Shown here: in pieces, positions 34,557 through 44,191 of the stretch
Layout: each line of letters begins with the position of its first letter
Numbering within the stretch: position 1 is the stretch's first letter
Origin: Bacteroides sp.
GTDB lineage: Bacteria; Bacteroidota; Bacteroidia; Bacteroidales; Bacteroidaceae
Direction of reading: 5' to 3'
DNA: 49,221 nt
NCBI GenBank assembly: GCA_021203515.1
Contig: JAJQAY010000102.1
Span: 1-49,221, forward strand
Made by a program: the position numbers and the translations under genes
The notes under the pieces: generated by a model
Told to the model about the DNA's origin: nothing
The model's database searches: none
What the model saw: the letters and a program-made list of their open reading frames with translations, nothing else

Positions 34557-35405
34557 ATGATGAAGAAAATAATATCTTTTACTCTTGGTCTGATGATGAC
34601 AGTAGTTGCTTGGGGACAAAATACTACTACCATGGCGGATACCTTGGCGTCAGCGGATTCTGTTTCTATCGGTTCACATACGGAATTTTCTGCTGCAAAG
34701 TTGGAAGATGATGATAATGTGACGAAAGCTGAAGGTGACAGTGCCTATATTCGAAATGATTACGCTTCTGCTATCCAAATTTATGAGAATTTATTGAAGA
34801 AGGGCGAATCTGCCGAAGTTTATTATAATTTGGGAAACAGCTATTATAAAGCTGACGATATAGCAAGAGCCATCCTAAACTATGAACGCGCCTTATTATT
34901 GCAACCGGGTAATGCGGATATTCGTGCAAATTTAGAGATAGCCCGTTCTAAAACAGTCGATAAAATTGCTCCAGTGCCTGATATCTTCTTTGTAGCATGG
35001 ATTAAATCATTGATTAACTGCCTGAGTGTAGATGCATGGGCTAGATTAGGAGTCATATTTTTTATGCTTTTACTTGTATCGCTCTATCTCTTTTTCTTCT
35101 CTAAACAGATTGTATGGAAGAAAACAGGTTTTATAGTTGGCGTAATACTCTTGGTATTTGTGATATTGAGTAATGTTTTTGCTTCGCAACAAAAAAATGA
35201 GTTGATGAACCGGAATGAAGCTATTATTTTGTCTCCCAGCGTGACTGTACGCAGCACACCGAGTGAAAGTGGTACTAGCTTATTCATCTTGCACGAAGGC
35301 CATAAGGTCGAGATAAAAGATAATTCCATGCGCGAGTGGAAGGAGATTCGTTTAAAAGACGGTAAAGTAGGATGGGTACCTACTGCCGCAATAGAAGTGA
35401 TTTAA
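34557..35405 (+). CDS. batE: aerotolerance protein BatE (TPR + SH3)
   Basis: The start is the ATG at 34557 (MMKKIISFTLGLMMTVVAWGQ, signal peptide); a GGAGG lies six bases upstream, an unusually good ribosome-binding site for this genome. TPR units occupy about residues 55-125 (GDSAYIRNDYASAIQIYENLL; VYYNLGNSYYKADDIARAILNYERALLL). Two membrane helices follow (LGVIFFMLLLVSLYLFFF; FIVGVILLVFVILSNVFA), then a bacterial SH3 domain (AIILSPSVTVRSTPSESGTSLFILHEGHKVEI... KVGWVPTAAIEVI). It is the last gene of the operon; a strong hairpin follows 26 bases later. Confidence 0.92.
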   Translation: MMKKIISFTLGLMMTVVAWGQNTTTMADTLASADSVSIGSHTEFSAAKLEDDDNVTKAEGDSAYIRNDYASAIQIYENLLKKGESAEVYYNLGNSYYKADDIARAILNYERALLLQPGNADIRANLEIARSKTVDKIAPVPDIFFVAWIKSLINCLSVDAWARLGVIFFMLLLVSLYLFFFSKQIVWKKTGFIVGVILLVFVILSNVFASQQKNELMNRNEAIILSPSVTVRSTPSESGTSLFILHEGHKVEIKDNSMREWKEIRLKDGKVGWVPTAAIEVI

Positions 35406-35431
35406 TAGAAAATCAGTAGCGAGATATAAGG

Positions 35432-35490
35432 GTGTCCTCACGAATGCCAAAGATTATTAGTAATCTTAGCATTTGCGAGGACGCTCTTTT
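35432..35490 (+). terminator. bat operon terminator
   Basis: GTGTCCTCACGAATGC (35432-35447) pairs with GCATTTGCGAGGACGC (35469-35484), with wobbles. An inner AAGATTA/TAATCTT stem extends it, and TTTT follows. Confidence 0.8.
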
Positions 35491-35615
35491 GGCATTTGTA
35501 AAATGTTAAACACCAAACAGGAAAATATGAGCAATTTGTTTGTTTTATCCTTTTTTTCCTTAAGTTTATAGCGTGATAATAGAAATATAGAGTATTAACC
35601 ATTAAATTTATGAAT

Positions 35616-35891
35616 ATGAGAACAATAACATTTAATGAATTGCGTAAAATTAAAGATTCATTGCCCAGTGGTAGCATGCATAGAATAGCCGATGAACTCG
35701 GTCTTAACGTTGACACAGTGAGAAACTTCTTCGGTGGTCACAATTTTAAAGAAGGTAAAAGTGTTGGAATTCACTTGGAGCCGGGACCAGATGGCGGTTT
35801 AGTAATGCTTGATGATACTACAGTTCTTGATCGAGCTTTAAAGATTTTAGATGAAGTGGCTAGTGAAACGATAGAAACTGCTCGGGCTTAG
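35616..35891 (+). CDS. small putative DNA-binding protein
   Basis: A 91-residue protein (ATG at 35616, MRTITFNELRKIKDSLPSGS; a second ATG two codons upstream is possible). The segment MHRIADELGLNVDTVRNFFGGHNF has the spacing of a helix-turn-helix (IADELGLNVDTVRNFF). It is followed by a short beta segment (GIHLEPGPDGGLVMLDD) and a C-terminal helix (LDRALKILDEVASETIE). The family is conserved in Bacteroidales under the generic name DNA-binding protein; I know of no defined target. It is flanked by terminators on both sides, so it is monocistronic and probably well expressed. Confidence 0.75.
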   Translation: MRTITFNELRKIKDSLPSGSMHRIADELGLNVDTVRNFFGGHNFKEGKSVGIHLEPGPDGGLVMLDDTTVLDRALKILDEVASETIETARA

Positions 35892-35905
35892 GAAAAGAGA
35901 GTAAA

Positions 35906-35943
35906 AAGGATTCCAATTGCTGATGAAACAATTGGGATTTCTT
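35906..35943 (+). terminator. terminator after the small DNA-binding protein
   Basis: GGATTCCAATTG pairs with CAATTGGGATTT around a 9-base loop, followed by CTTATTT. Confidence 0.75.
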
Positions 35944-35975
35944 ATTTGTTGTATAAACACTTAAATAATGAGTTT

Positions 35976-37108
35976 ATGGAAGATAAATTAGTAACCTTAG
36001 CTATTCTGACGTATGCAAAAGCACAGATACTGAAGAACGTCCTTGAAAATGAAGGTATTGATACTTACATTCATAATGTAAATCAAATACAGCCGGTCGT
36101 ATCTTCCGGTGTACGCGTGCGCATTAAAGAAAGTGATTTACCCCATGTTTTGAAAATTACTGAAAGTTCGGCATGGTTGTCTGAAGATGTAGTAGGGGGG
36201 GGAAGGCTCCGAAAGTAGAGAGTGTAAGTAACAAAGTTATAATTCCTGTTGATTTTTCAAATTATTCGATGAAAGCATGCGAATTTGGCTTTAACTTTGC
36301 ACAAAATATAGGTGCGGAGGTAGTCTTGTTGCATGTCTATTTTACGCCTATTTATGCGAGTTCTTTGCCATATGGAGATGTATTCAACTATCAGTTAAGT
36401 GACGAAGAGAATGTAAAGAATATCTTACAGAAGGTGCATTCGGATTTGAACGCATTATCTGATAAAGTAAAGGAAAAAGTAGCTTCTGGTGAATTCCCTA
36501 ATGTTAAGTATACGTGTGTATTACGTGAAGGAATTCCTGAAGAGGAAATATTACGTTATGCTAAAGAGTACCGCCCTAGAATTATTATAATGGGTACACG
36601 CGGTAAGAATCAAAAGGATATTGATTTGATTGGTAGTGTGACAGCAGAGGTTATTGAACGTAGCCGCATACCGGTTCTAGCTATTCCTGAGAATACCCCG
36701 TTTAAACAGTTTGCAGAAGTTAAGCGTATTGCGTTCATTACCAACTTTGATCAACGTGATTTAATAGCATTTGATTCTTTGATTAATAGTTTTAAATCAT
36801 TCCATTTCTCAGTTTCCTTAATTCATCTTGCCGATGTGAAAGATACTTGGAATGAAATTAAATTAGGTGGTATTAAAGAGTATTTCCAAAAGCAGCATCC
36901 TCAGTTAGATATTCATTATGATGTCATTGAAAATGATGATTTCTTAAATACTTTTGATAAGTATATTAAATCTAATCATATAGATATTATCACACTTACA
37001 TCATACAAGAGAAATATATTTTCTCGTTTATTTAATCCTGGAATTGCGAGAAAGATGATTTTCCATTCTGATACGCCGTTGTTAGTTATATGTGGTCGTT
37101 CTAGTTAG
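35976..37108 (+). CDS. DUF2007 - tandem universal stress protein, split at a G8 tract
   Basis: The first part (ATG at 35976, MEDKLVTLAILTYAKAQILKNVLENEGIDTYIHNVNQIQPVV) is a DUF2007-like domain of about 75 residues. At the eight-G run (36194-36201) the frame runs off into RLRK and stops at 36218. One added G gives GGGKAPKVESVSNKVIIPVDFSNYSMKACEFGFNFA, leading without a break into two UspA domains. The first ends GTRGKNQKDIDLIGSVTAEVIERSRIPVLAI; the second covers KRIAFITNFDQRDLIA to SDTPLLVICG. The USP frame shows conserved sequence before its first ATG, so it is not a stand-alone gene. The G8 run may be a sequencing error or a phase switch. Confidence 0.78.
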
Positions 37109-37261
37109 TTCTACTTTGCATCCATCTGCCAAGTAGTACACTGGGGCTTGTGCACCGCAAAGATAGGAACTACAATTGAGATATAATCATGATTATGTTT
37201 AATATATTAAGAGCATTACTGAAACAATTTCCCCTATTTGTTTATTAAAACTATAAAAACG
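37109..37261. other. gene-free spacer with an outward minus-strand -7 box
   Basis: No ORF of any likelihood is present. The minus strand carries an exact TATCTTTG (37158-37165) that would direct transcription leftward, antisense to the end of the USP gene. Flanking it are partly inverted GTTCTACTTTGC (37110-37121) and GCAAAGATAGGAAC (37160-37169 region). No matching -33 box is visible, so a real promoter is uncertain. Confidence 0.35.
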
Positions 37262-37297
37262 AAAAAAAGCCTAACCGAATTTTTTTGGTTAGGCTTT
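37262..37297. terminator. bidirectional terminator between USP and TPR genes
   Basis: AAAGCCTAACC pairs with GGTTAGGCTTT across a T-rich loop, with A7 on the left and T on the right. It can serve the minus-strand TPR gene and transcripts entering from the left. Confidence 0.85.
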
Positions 37298-37321
37298 ATA
37301 ATATACAGTATTATATATCAA

Positions 37322-38536
37322 TTACTGCATCATCTTCTCAATTTCATCAAATTCAGGTCCCATTTCTAAGTTATAATAAACTCGATATAAACCGTTCAAC
37401 CACAAATCTTTTTGATCAGGTTTTAACTCTCTTGCTTTCTCATAGTTGGGTCTTGCATTTTCGTAGAAAGCTTTCAATGTAGCCTGGTCCTCTTTGTATT
37501 TGGGATCATTGACATCAGTTGTAGCTTTTTCTGAGAAGTCTTGCGCTTGTAAACAGTAGATTAAACCTAAGTTAGAATATGCTTCTGCATAGCTTGGATC
37601 CACTGCAATAGTCTTTTTGTAGAACTCAATAGCCTTATCATAATCTTTCATATTGTGATAAAGATATCCTTTCACATACAAGTAGAATGTATTATTAGGG
37701 TCCTTAACCAACATGTCATCGGCAAATTGCATAGCTTCATCATACTTATTATTATTGCTATAATAATCAATTAAATGACCAAAGAAGAATGGATGGTCAG
37801 GATACTTTTGGATACCTTCTTTTAAAGAAGCAATCCATTTTACAGTATCTCCCTGAGCTTTCAGCGCAGTAGAAATAAATTCCATTGCATATTTTCCAAC
37901 TTCTTTATCTTCTTTTGCATACGGAGCATACTTCAAAACGCTGGGATAATCTTCCATTTTGGCAGCCGCTAAACTAGCATAGTAAGCAATTTGAGGTAAT
38001 ACAGTATCTGTTTGCAACAGGTTTTCTTTCTCAAACATCGGGTTTGCGGCAATATCTACGTAAGTTGCAAAGAAATCAAAAGCTTCTTTATTATTATCCA
38101 AGTTGAAAAATTGGATACCGCCATTGATTAAGTTAGGACGAACAGCCAATATGGCAGCAGAATTAGGTTTTCTATATTTATTTTTAATTTTACCCTTTTC
38201 ATTGGGAACTTGTGCCAATTCGTCACATTTGAAATAATATTTGCACATATTCAATGCACTATTATACACCTTCAGAGTATCATAGGGCTTTCTCAAATAG
38301 GTATTCTCCATTTCCTTTTCATTGATTCTCTTTTGAATAAATCCTGCAATATCCCATGTCTCAGGGTCATTTTTTGTTTCAGGATTAGTCAAGGCGCCAC
38401 CAATTAGTTGCTCTGCTTTGGCAAAGTCCGGTTTTACTTCATTAGCAATGCTTTTGGCTTCCTTTACATTCTTTGCTTGAGCAAAAGTAAAGCCTGCAAC
38501 AAGTAGTAAAACCATTGAAAATAGTACTCTTTTCAT
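37322..38536 (-). CDS. secreted tetratricopeptide-repeat protein
   Basis: The ATG at 38536 gives a clean signal peptide (MKRVLFSMVLLLVAGFTFAQ). The frame is open 17 codons further up into the gyrA end, but without a signal-like start. The 404-residue protein has TPR-like units, clearest at FYLYVKGYLYHNMKDYDKAIEFYKKTIAVDPSYAEAYSNLGLIYCLQAQ (two consecutive repeats) and near the C-terminus (RPNYEKARELKPDQKDLWLNGLYRVYYNLEM). It lies 34 bases after the gyrA stop, so it is probably read from the gyrA promoter. This is a conserved Bacteroides gene pair. Function is unknown; a periplasmic scaffold is a guess. Confidence 0.85.
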   Translation of the reverse strand: MKRVLFSMVLLLVAGFTFAQAKNVKEAKSIANEVKPDFAKAEQLIGGALTNPETKNDPETWDIAGFIQKRINEKEMENTYLRKPYDTLKVYNSALNMCKYYFKCDELAQVPNEKGKIKNKYRKPNSAAILAVRPNLINGGIQFFNLDNNKEAFDFFATYVDIAANPMFEKENLLQTDTVLPQIAYYASLAAAKMEDYPSVLKYAPYAKEDKEVGKYAMEFISTALKAQGDTVKWIASLKEGIQKYPDHPFFFGHLIDYYSNNNKYDEAMQFADDMLVKDPNNTFYLYVKGYLYHNMKDYDKAIEFYKKTIAVDPSYAEAYSNLGLIYCLQAQDFSEKATTDVNDPKYKEDQATLKAFYENARPNYEKARELKPDQKDLWLNGLYRVYYNLEMGPEFDEIEKMMQ

Positions 38537-38570
38537 GATTGTAGAAAATTTTAAATTAATATTATTATGT

Positions 38571-41099
38571 CTATTCCTTATTTTCATTATTTATTTCATC
38601 TTGGGGATTTTCCGTTGTATCCGTATCTCCCTCTTCTATCAAGTCCTCCTCATTTTCTGATGTAACCTTGCATACTGAACCGATTTCATCGTTACGTTTC
38701 TCAAGGTTAATCAGTCGTACACCCTGCGTCGCACGTCCCATAATACGAACCTCAGCTACCTTCAGACGGATAGTGATGCCGGACTTATTGATAATCATCA
38801 AATCATTTTCATCTGTCACAGATTTGATAGCCACCAATTTACCGGTTTTGTCGGTGATATTCATGGTCTTTACACCCTTACCACCACGGTTGGTCTTACG
38901 ATAGTCCTCAATGTCGGAACGCTTACCATATCCTTGTTCGGATACTACCATAATAGTTTCGTTTTCAGGATCCTTGATACAAACCATTCCGATAACTTCA
39001 TCTAGTCCGTCTTCATCAAGGGTTATACCACGTACACCGGTTGCTGTACGTCCCATAACGCGCACGGCACTCTCATGGAAACGAATGGCACGTCCATTGC
39101 GATTGGCTATGATGATTTCATTATTACCATTAGTCATACGCACTTCAATAACACGATCGTCTTCACGGATTGTAATAGCGTTGACACCATTTTGGCGAGG
39201 ACGAGAATATTGCTCAAGTAATGTTTTCTTAATTACACCATTCTTGGTGCAGAATAATACATAATGGCTGTTGATGAAATCTTGGTCACCCAAGTTTTTC
39301 ACACGCAGATATGCGTTTACAGCATCGTCAGAATCAATATTCAGCAGATTTTGAATAGCACGTCCTTTCGAATTCTTCGTTCCTTCAGGGATTTCATATA
39401 CCTTCAGCCAATAACACTTACCTTTTTGTGTAAAGAACATCATAGTATTGTGCATAGTGGCCGGATATATGTGCTCTACAAAGTCCTCATCGCGTGTTTC
39501 AGTTCCCTTGGAACCTACACCACCACGGTTTTGAGCACGGAATTCACTCAACGGTGTGCGCTTGATGTATCCCATATGTGAAATGGTAATAATCATTTCA
39601 TCATCCGCATAAAAATCTTCCGGATTAAATTCCTCTGAAGAATAAACAATTTCCGATCGGCGCTCGTCTCCGTATTTATCTTTAATTTCGATTAATTCAT
39701 CTTTGATGACCTTACGGCAAAGCTCGTCGTTTACAAGTGTTTCTTCCAAATAAGCTATTTGCTTCTGAATTTCTTCGTATTCGGCATGTAATTGGTCTTG
39801 CGCCAGTCCGGTCAATTGACGCAAGCGCATTTCTACAATAGCGCGCGACTGGATTTCTGTTAGCTCAAAACGTTCCATTAAGCCGGTAATGGCATCATTA
39901 GGCGTTTTTGCAGCCCGGATAATCTTGATTACTTCATCGATATTATCCGATGCGATAATCAAACCTTCCAAGATATGAGCGCGCTCTTTAGCCTTACGCA
40001 AATCATACTGTGTACGACGGATAACCACATCGTGGCGGTGTTCTACGAAGTATTTGATAAGATCTCTAAGATTTAGCAGGCGTGGACGACCATGTACCAG
40101 TGCAACATTATTCACACCGAAGGAAGTCTGCAATAGTGTCATCTTATAGAGCTTGTTCAGCACTACGCTGGCGTTGGCATCACGTTTAATGTCAATAACG
40201 ATACGCATGCCGTCACGGTCAGATTCATCATTAGCATTAGAGATACCTTCTATTCTCTTTTCGTTAGCCAAATCAGCGATTGATTTTATCAATTCAGCTT
40301 TGTTGACACCGTATGGTATTTCCGTAACGACGATTTTATCGTGGGTTGAAGTAGTTTCAATCTCCGCTTTAGCACGCATAATAACGCGTCCACGTCCCGT
40401 AAGATATGCTTCACGTACACCACTCATACCATATATATATCCTCCGGTCGGGAAGTCGGGAGCTTTAACATATGTCATTAACTCTTCAATATCTATATCG
40501 TTGTTCTCGATATAAGCAACACAAGCGTCAATAACCTCGGTTAAGTTGTGAGTCGGCATATTCGTTGCCATACCCACAGCAATACCAGAAGCGCCGTTTA
40601 CCAAAAGGTTTGGAATACGAGTAGGCATAACGGTAGGCTCCTGCAAAGAGTCGTCGAAGTTGTTTTGCATATCAACGGTTTCTTTGTCAAGGTCTTGCAT
40701 CATTTCCTCGCCAATCTTTTGCAAGCGACATTCAGTATAACGCATGGCGGCTGCACTGTCACCGTCCACAGAACCATAGTTGCCTTGTCCGTCTACAACC
40801 ATGTAACGCATAGCCCAAGGCTGTGCCATGCGGACCAACGCTCCATAAACGGAAGAGTCACCATGAGGGTGATACTTACCTAACACTTCTCCTACAACTC
40901 TGGCTGATTTTTTATAAGGTTTATCTGACGTATTTCCCAGTCCCATCATTCCGAAAAGAATTCTTCGGTGAACGGGCTTAAAACCATCTCTAACATCTGG
41001 AAGGGCACGCGAAACAATGACCGACATGGAGTAGTCAATGTACGATGACTTCATTTCCTCCTCGATGTTAATCTTTATAATTCTGTCTTGTTCAAGCAT
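38571..41099 (-). CDS. gyrA: DNA gyrase subunit A
   Basis: An 842-residue type II topoisomerase breakage-reunion subunit. The N-terminus has [29 protein letters not shown] and the resistance-determining region [21 protein letters not shown], with D81 and S82 unaltered and G86 at the third position. The catalytic tyrosine is Y121 in AAAMRYTE, followed by [23 protein letters not shown]. The C-terminal six-blade pinwheel contains the GyrA-box-like [10 protein letters not shown] (about 510-520), the feature that separates GyrA from ParC. The acidic tail ([21 protein letters not shown]) is usual. It is divergent from clpC. Confidence 0.97.
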   Translation of the reverse strand: MLEQDRIIKINIEEEMKSSYIDYSMSVIVSRALPDVRDGFKPVHRRILFGMMGLGNTSDKPYKKSARVVGEVLGKYHPHGDSSVYGALVRMAQPWAMRYMVVDGQGNYGSVDGDSAAAMRYTECRLQKIGEEMMQDLDKETVDMQNNFDDSLQEPTVMPTRIPNLLVNGASGIAVGMATNMPTHNLTEVIDACVAYIENNDIDIEELMTYVKAPDFPTGGYIYGMSGVREAYLTGRGRVIMRAKAEIETTSTHDKIVVTEIPYGVNKAELIKSIADLANEKRIEGISNANDESDRDGMRIVIDIKRDANASVVLNKLYKMTLLQTSFGVNNVALVHGRPRLLNLRDLIKYFVEHRHDVVIRRTQYDLRKAKERAHILEGLIIASDNIDEVIKIIRAAKTPNDAITGLMERFELTEIQSRAIVEMRLRQLTGLAQDQLHAEYEEIQKQIAYLEETLVNDELCRKVIKDELIEIKDKYGDERRSEIVYSSEEFNPEDFYADDEMIITISHMGYIKRTPLSEFRAQNRGGVGSKGTETRDEDFVEHIYPATMHNTMMFFTQKGKCYWLKVYEIPEGTKNSKGRAIQNLLNIDSDDAVNAYLRVKNLGDQDFINSHYVLFCTKNGVIKKTLLEQYSRPRQNGVNAITIREDDRVIEVRMTNGNNEIIIANRNGRAIRFHESAVRVMGRTATGVRGITLDEDGLDEVIGMVCIKDPENETIMVVSEQGYGKRSDIEDYRKTNRGGKGVKTMNITDKTGKLVAIKSVTDENDLMIINKSGITIRLKVAEVRIMGRATQGVRLINLEKRNDEIGSVCKVTSENEEDLIEEGDTDTTENPQDEINNENKE

Positions 41100-41146
41100 T
41101 TAAAAAGATTATTAATTATACATTTTCGGGTTTGTGAAAAACCACG

Positions 41147-41178
41147 CTAAAGTACTGCTTTTTTTTACGATATACAAA
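41147..41178 (-). promoter_or_regulatory. gyrA promoter
   Basis: On the minus strand, TTTG (41175-41178) is followed after exactly 20 bases by TACTTTAG (41147-41154, one mismatch to TAnnTTTG), 47 bases before the gyrA start codon. This is the best-formed promoter in the window. Confidence 0.7.
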
Positions 41179-41280
41179 AGTTTTCTTTCATAAACTTTGT
41201 TGTTATTGCAAACCGGCAGATAAACCCGCTGAATATATTCCATTTGCATTCAATTACGATTTATCATCTTTTCTCTTCAT

Positions 41281-41358
41281 GTCATTGCTGCAATGAGTTC
41301 AGAAATCATTGCAGCAATCAATTCAGGAATCATTGCAGCAATGATTTCTGAATTGATT
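41281..41358. repeat. cluster of palindromic repeats (cluster C), word TCATTGCNGCAATGA
   Basis: Three copies of TCATTGC-N-GCAATGA-type palindromes start at 41282, 41305 and 41328. A direct repeat of about 23 bases (TTCAGRAATCATTGCAGCAA and following bases) begins at 41298 and 41322, period 24. The last 43 bases (41316-41358) form a nearly perfect palindrome centred on A337 of 41337 with 21-bp arms and one G/T mismatch. It sits in the 450-base spacer between divergent gyrA and clpC; the rest of the spacer holds only promoter elements and no ORF. Confidence 0.8.
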
Positions 41359-41504
41359 CAAAATAGGTCATCTTGCGCTTGGATTGAATTTGCAGCTTAT
41401 ATAATATAAAGGTATAGAAGCAAAGTGAAGGGCTTTTTGCTATTTGTGGCACGGGATTTGTATATTATTAATTCAGTTTATGACGCGCAATAATTATAAA
41501 TGCG

Positions 41505-41512
41505 TATCTTTG
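41505..41512 (+). promoter_or_regulatory. clpC promoter -7 box (TATCTTTG)
   Basis: Exact TAnnTTTG match 37 bases before clpC. TTTA at 41477-41480 is the nearest -33-like element, with spacing (24) longer than ideal. No CIRCE or HAIR-type heat-shock operator is visible. Confidence 0.6.
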
Positions 41513-41549
41513 TATATTATAATCTTTTAATGGAGGAGAAAGAATTAGT

Positions 41550-44081
41550 ATGAACAATCAATTTTCACAAAGAGTTTCTGATATTATAACTTATAGCAGA
41601 GAAGAAGCCAATCGATTGAGAAATAGATATATCGGTCCGGAACATCTTCTGCTTGGCATGTTGCGTGACGGCAGAGGAAAAGCTATAGAGATATTGATGA
41701 AACTTGATATAGACTTGAAGCAGGTGAAGAAACGTATTGAAAGCTTCCTGAAGGAAGTAGAAGACGATACCCTCTTGCCTGATGCAGAGGTGCCTTTGTC
41801 TCCTATGAGTGCTAAAATATTGAAAATGTGTATGCTGGAAGCACGTCTTTTAAAGAGTGCTACTGCCGACACAGAACATGTTTTATTGGCAATATTGAAA
41901 GACGGAGATAATTTAGCAGCAACGGTTTTGGAAGAAAGCCAAGTAAATTATCAATCTGTATTTGAACAACTTTCGATGAAATCGACGAATCCGAATGCAG
42001 GAATGGGTTTTACTGAAGATGACGAGGAGGAAGATGAAGAGGATATGAATATGTCGCGCTCCTCACGAGGAAGTGCTACAGGTCCGTCTGCATCAGCCCA
42101 AACTGCGCCTAAGAAACCATCCAATGATACTCCGGTGCTGGATAACTTTGGAATGGATATGACACGTGCTGCCGAAGAAGGTAAATTGGACCCTGTTGTC
42201 GGACGTGAACGCGAGATAGAACGTTTGGTACAGATATTGAGTCGCCGTAAGAAAAACAATCCAGTGCTGATTAGTGAACCGGGTGTCGGTAAATCAGCTA
42301 TTGTAGAAGGTTTAGCGCTACGCATTGTTCAAAAGAAAGTGTCGCGTATCCTGTTTGATAAGCGTGTGGTAATGCTTGATATGACATCCGTAGTGGCCGG
42401 AACGAAATATCGCGGGCAGTTTGAAGAACGTATCCGTTCCATAATCAATGAGTTGCAGAAGAACCCGAATGTAATTCTCTTCATTGATGAAATCCACACG
42501 ATTGTGGGTGCAGGTGCAGCAGCAGGGTCTATGGATGCTGCCAATATGCTGAAACCGGCTTTGGCACGTGGCGAAATACAATGTATTGGTGCTACGACCC
42601 TCGATGAATACAGAAAGAATATAGAAAAGGATGGTGCATTGGAACGTCGTTTTCAGAAGGTGATTGTAGAACCTACTACGGCTGAAGAAACGCTTCAAAT
42701 ATTGAAGAACATCAAAGAGAAGTATGAAGATCACCACAATGTGAACTATACGGACGAAGCATTAGAAGCATGTGTCAAGTTGGCAGACCGTTATATCACA
42801 GATCGTAACTTCCCGGATAAGGCTATCGATGCCTTAGATGAAGCCGGTTCGCGAGTGCATCTGACCAATATTAGTGTTCCGAAAGAGATTGAAGAACAGG
42901 AAAAGCTGATAGAAGAAGCTCGTATATTAAAGGCAGAAGCGGTGAAATCGCAGAATTTTGAGTTGGCTGCCAGCTATCGTGACCGTGAGAAAGAACTTTC
43001 TGCCCGTTTGGATGAAATGAAAGCGGAATGGGAAGCTCGGTTGAAAGACGACCGGCAGACGGTGGGCGAAGAAGAAATCGCTAATGTTGTTTCTATGATG
43101 TCCGGAGTACCCGTGCAACGCATGGCACAAGCAGAAGGGCTTAAACTGGCCGGCATGAAAGAAGAGCTGCAAGCGAAAGTCGTAGCTCAAGATGCCGCTA
43201 TCGAAAAGCTGACAAAAGCTATCCTGCGTAGTCGTGTAGGTTTGAAAGACCCGAACCGACCCATTGGAACATTCATGTTTCTTGGTCCTACGGGTGTTGG
43301 TAAAACGCATCTGGCAAAGCAATTAGCTAAATATATGTTCGGCTCGACTGATGCCTTGATACGTATCGACATGAGTGAATATATGGAGAAATACACTGTA
43401 TCACGCATGATTGGTGCTGCTCCTGGATATGTCGGCTATGAAGAAGGCGGCCAGTTGACCGAAAAGGTACGCCGTAAACCCTACTCCATCGTCTTGCTAG
43501 ATGAAATAGAAAAGGCTCATCCGGATGTATTTAATATCCTGCTACAAGTGTTGGACGAAGGTCGTTTGACTGACAATTATGGCAGAACCATTGACTTCAA
43601 GAATACGGTTATCATTATGACTTCGAACATCGGAACCCGGCAGTTGAAAGAGTTCGGACGTGGTGTAGGTTTCGCGGCACAGAGCCGTACGGACGACAAC
43701 GAGTACTCTCGCAGTGTTATCCAGAAGGCGCTGAACAAGACCTTTGCTCCTGAGTTTCTGAACCGTTTGGACGAAATCATTACGTTCGACCAACTTTCCC
43801 TGGATGCTATCACAAAGATTGTCGATATAGAGTTGAAAGGTTTGTTTGAACGTATTGAAGCTATTGGTTATAAGTTGGTTGTAGATGATGAAGCAAAGAA
43901 ATTCCTTGCATCGAAAGGCTACGATGTGCAGTTTGGTGCTCGCCCGTTGAAGCGTGCTATTCAGAACTATCTGGAAGACGGGCTTTCGGAACTGATAGTC
44001 TCCGCCGGTGTGAAGCCGGGTGATACGGTCAGCGTCTCTGTGAATAAAGAGAAGGAAGAACTGAGTGTTCTGAAAGTGTAA
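41550..44081 (+). CDS. clpC: Clp protease ATP-binding subunit ClpC
   Basis: An 843-residue Hsp100 unfoldase. It has a double Clp-N repeat (residues about 1-145: [34 protein letters not shown]). A variable linker with a Glu/Asp block and Ser/Ala-rich stretch covers about 155-195. AAA-1 has [15 protein letters not shown] and [23 protein letters not shown]-containing middle domain ([28 protein letters not shown]) marks ClpC rather than ClpB. AAA-2 has [20 protein letters not shown]. No complete IGF/LGF loop was identified with certainty. It works with ClpP, which is not in this window. Confidence 0.93.
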   Translation: MNNQFSQRVSDIITYSREEANRLRNRYIGPEHLLLGMLRDGRGKAIEILMKLDIDLKQVKKRIESFLKEVEDDTLLPDAEVPLSPMSAKILKMCMLEARLLKSATADTEHVLLAILKDGDNLAATVLEESQVNYQSVFEQLSMKSTNPNAGMGFTEDDEEEDEEDMNMSRSSRGSATGPSASAQTAPKKPSNDTPVLDNFGMDMTRAAEEGKLDPVVGREREIERLVQILSRRKKNNPVLISEPGVGKSAIVEGLALRIVQKKVSRILFDKRVVMLDMTSVVAGTKYRGQFEERIRSIINELQKNPNVILFIDEIHTIVGAGAAAGSMDAANMLKPALARGEIQCIGATTLDEYRKNIEKDGALERRFQKVIVEPTTAEETLQILKNIKEKYEDHHNVNYTDEALEACVKLADRYITDRNFPDKAIDALDEAGSRVHLTNISVPKEIEEQEKLIEEARILKAEAVKSQNFELAASYRDREKELSARLDEMKAEWEARLKDDRQTVGEEEIANVVSMMSGVPVQRMAQAEGLKLAGMKEELQAKVVAQDAAIEKLTKAILRSRVGLKDPNRPIGTFMFLGPTGVGKTHLAKQLAKYMFGSTDALIRIDMSEYMEKYTVSRMIGAAPGYVGYEEGGQLTEKVRRKPYSIVLLDEIEKAHPDVFNILLQVLDEGRLTDNYGRTIDFKNTVIIMTSNIGTRQLKEFGRGVGFAAQSRTDDNEYSRSVIQKALNKTFAPEFLNRLDEIITFDQLSLDAITKIVDIELKGLFERIEAIGYKLVVDDEAKKFLASKGYDVQFGARPLKRAIQNYLEDGLSELIVSAGVKPGDTVSVSVNKEKEELSVLKV

Positions 44082-44110
44082 TTCCGAGCTTCAATATAAA
44101 ACAGTCAAAA

Positions 44111-44146
44111 TGTCAGTCCAGTATGGACTGGCATTTTTTTTGTTTT
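44111..44146 (+). terminator. clpC terminator
   Basis: GTCAGTCCA-GTA-TGGACTGGC stem-loop followed by a T8 run. Confidence 0.88.
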
Positions 44147-44191
44147 TTACTTGCAAACAATAAAAACATAATCCTAAAAATATAAAGTAGT

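Noticed and set aside
37110..37170. Invertible promoter segment flanked by inverted repeats
   Set aside because: The inverted words are short and imperfect, the enclosed segment is only about 35 bases, and no recombinase gene is nearby.
38900..41099. gyrA as a fluoroquinolone-resistant allele
   Set aside because: D81 and S82 are the expected susceptible-type residues. G86 differs from E. coli, but I cannot show that it is a mutation rather than the normal Bacteroidota residue.
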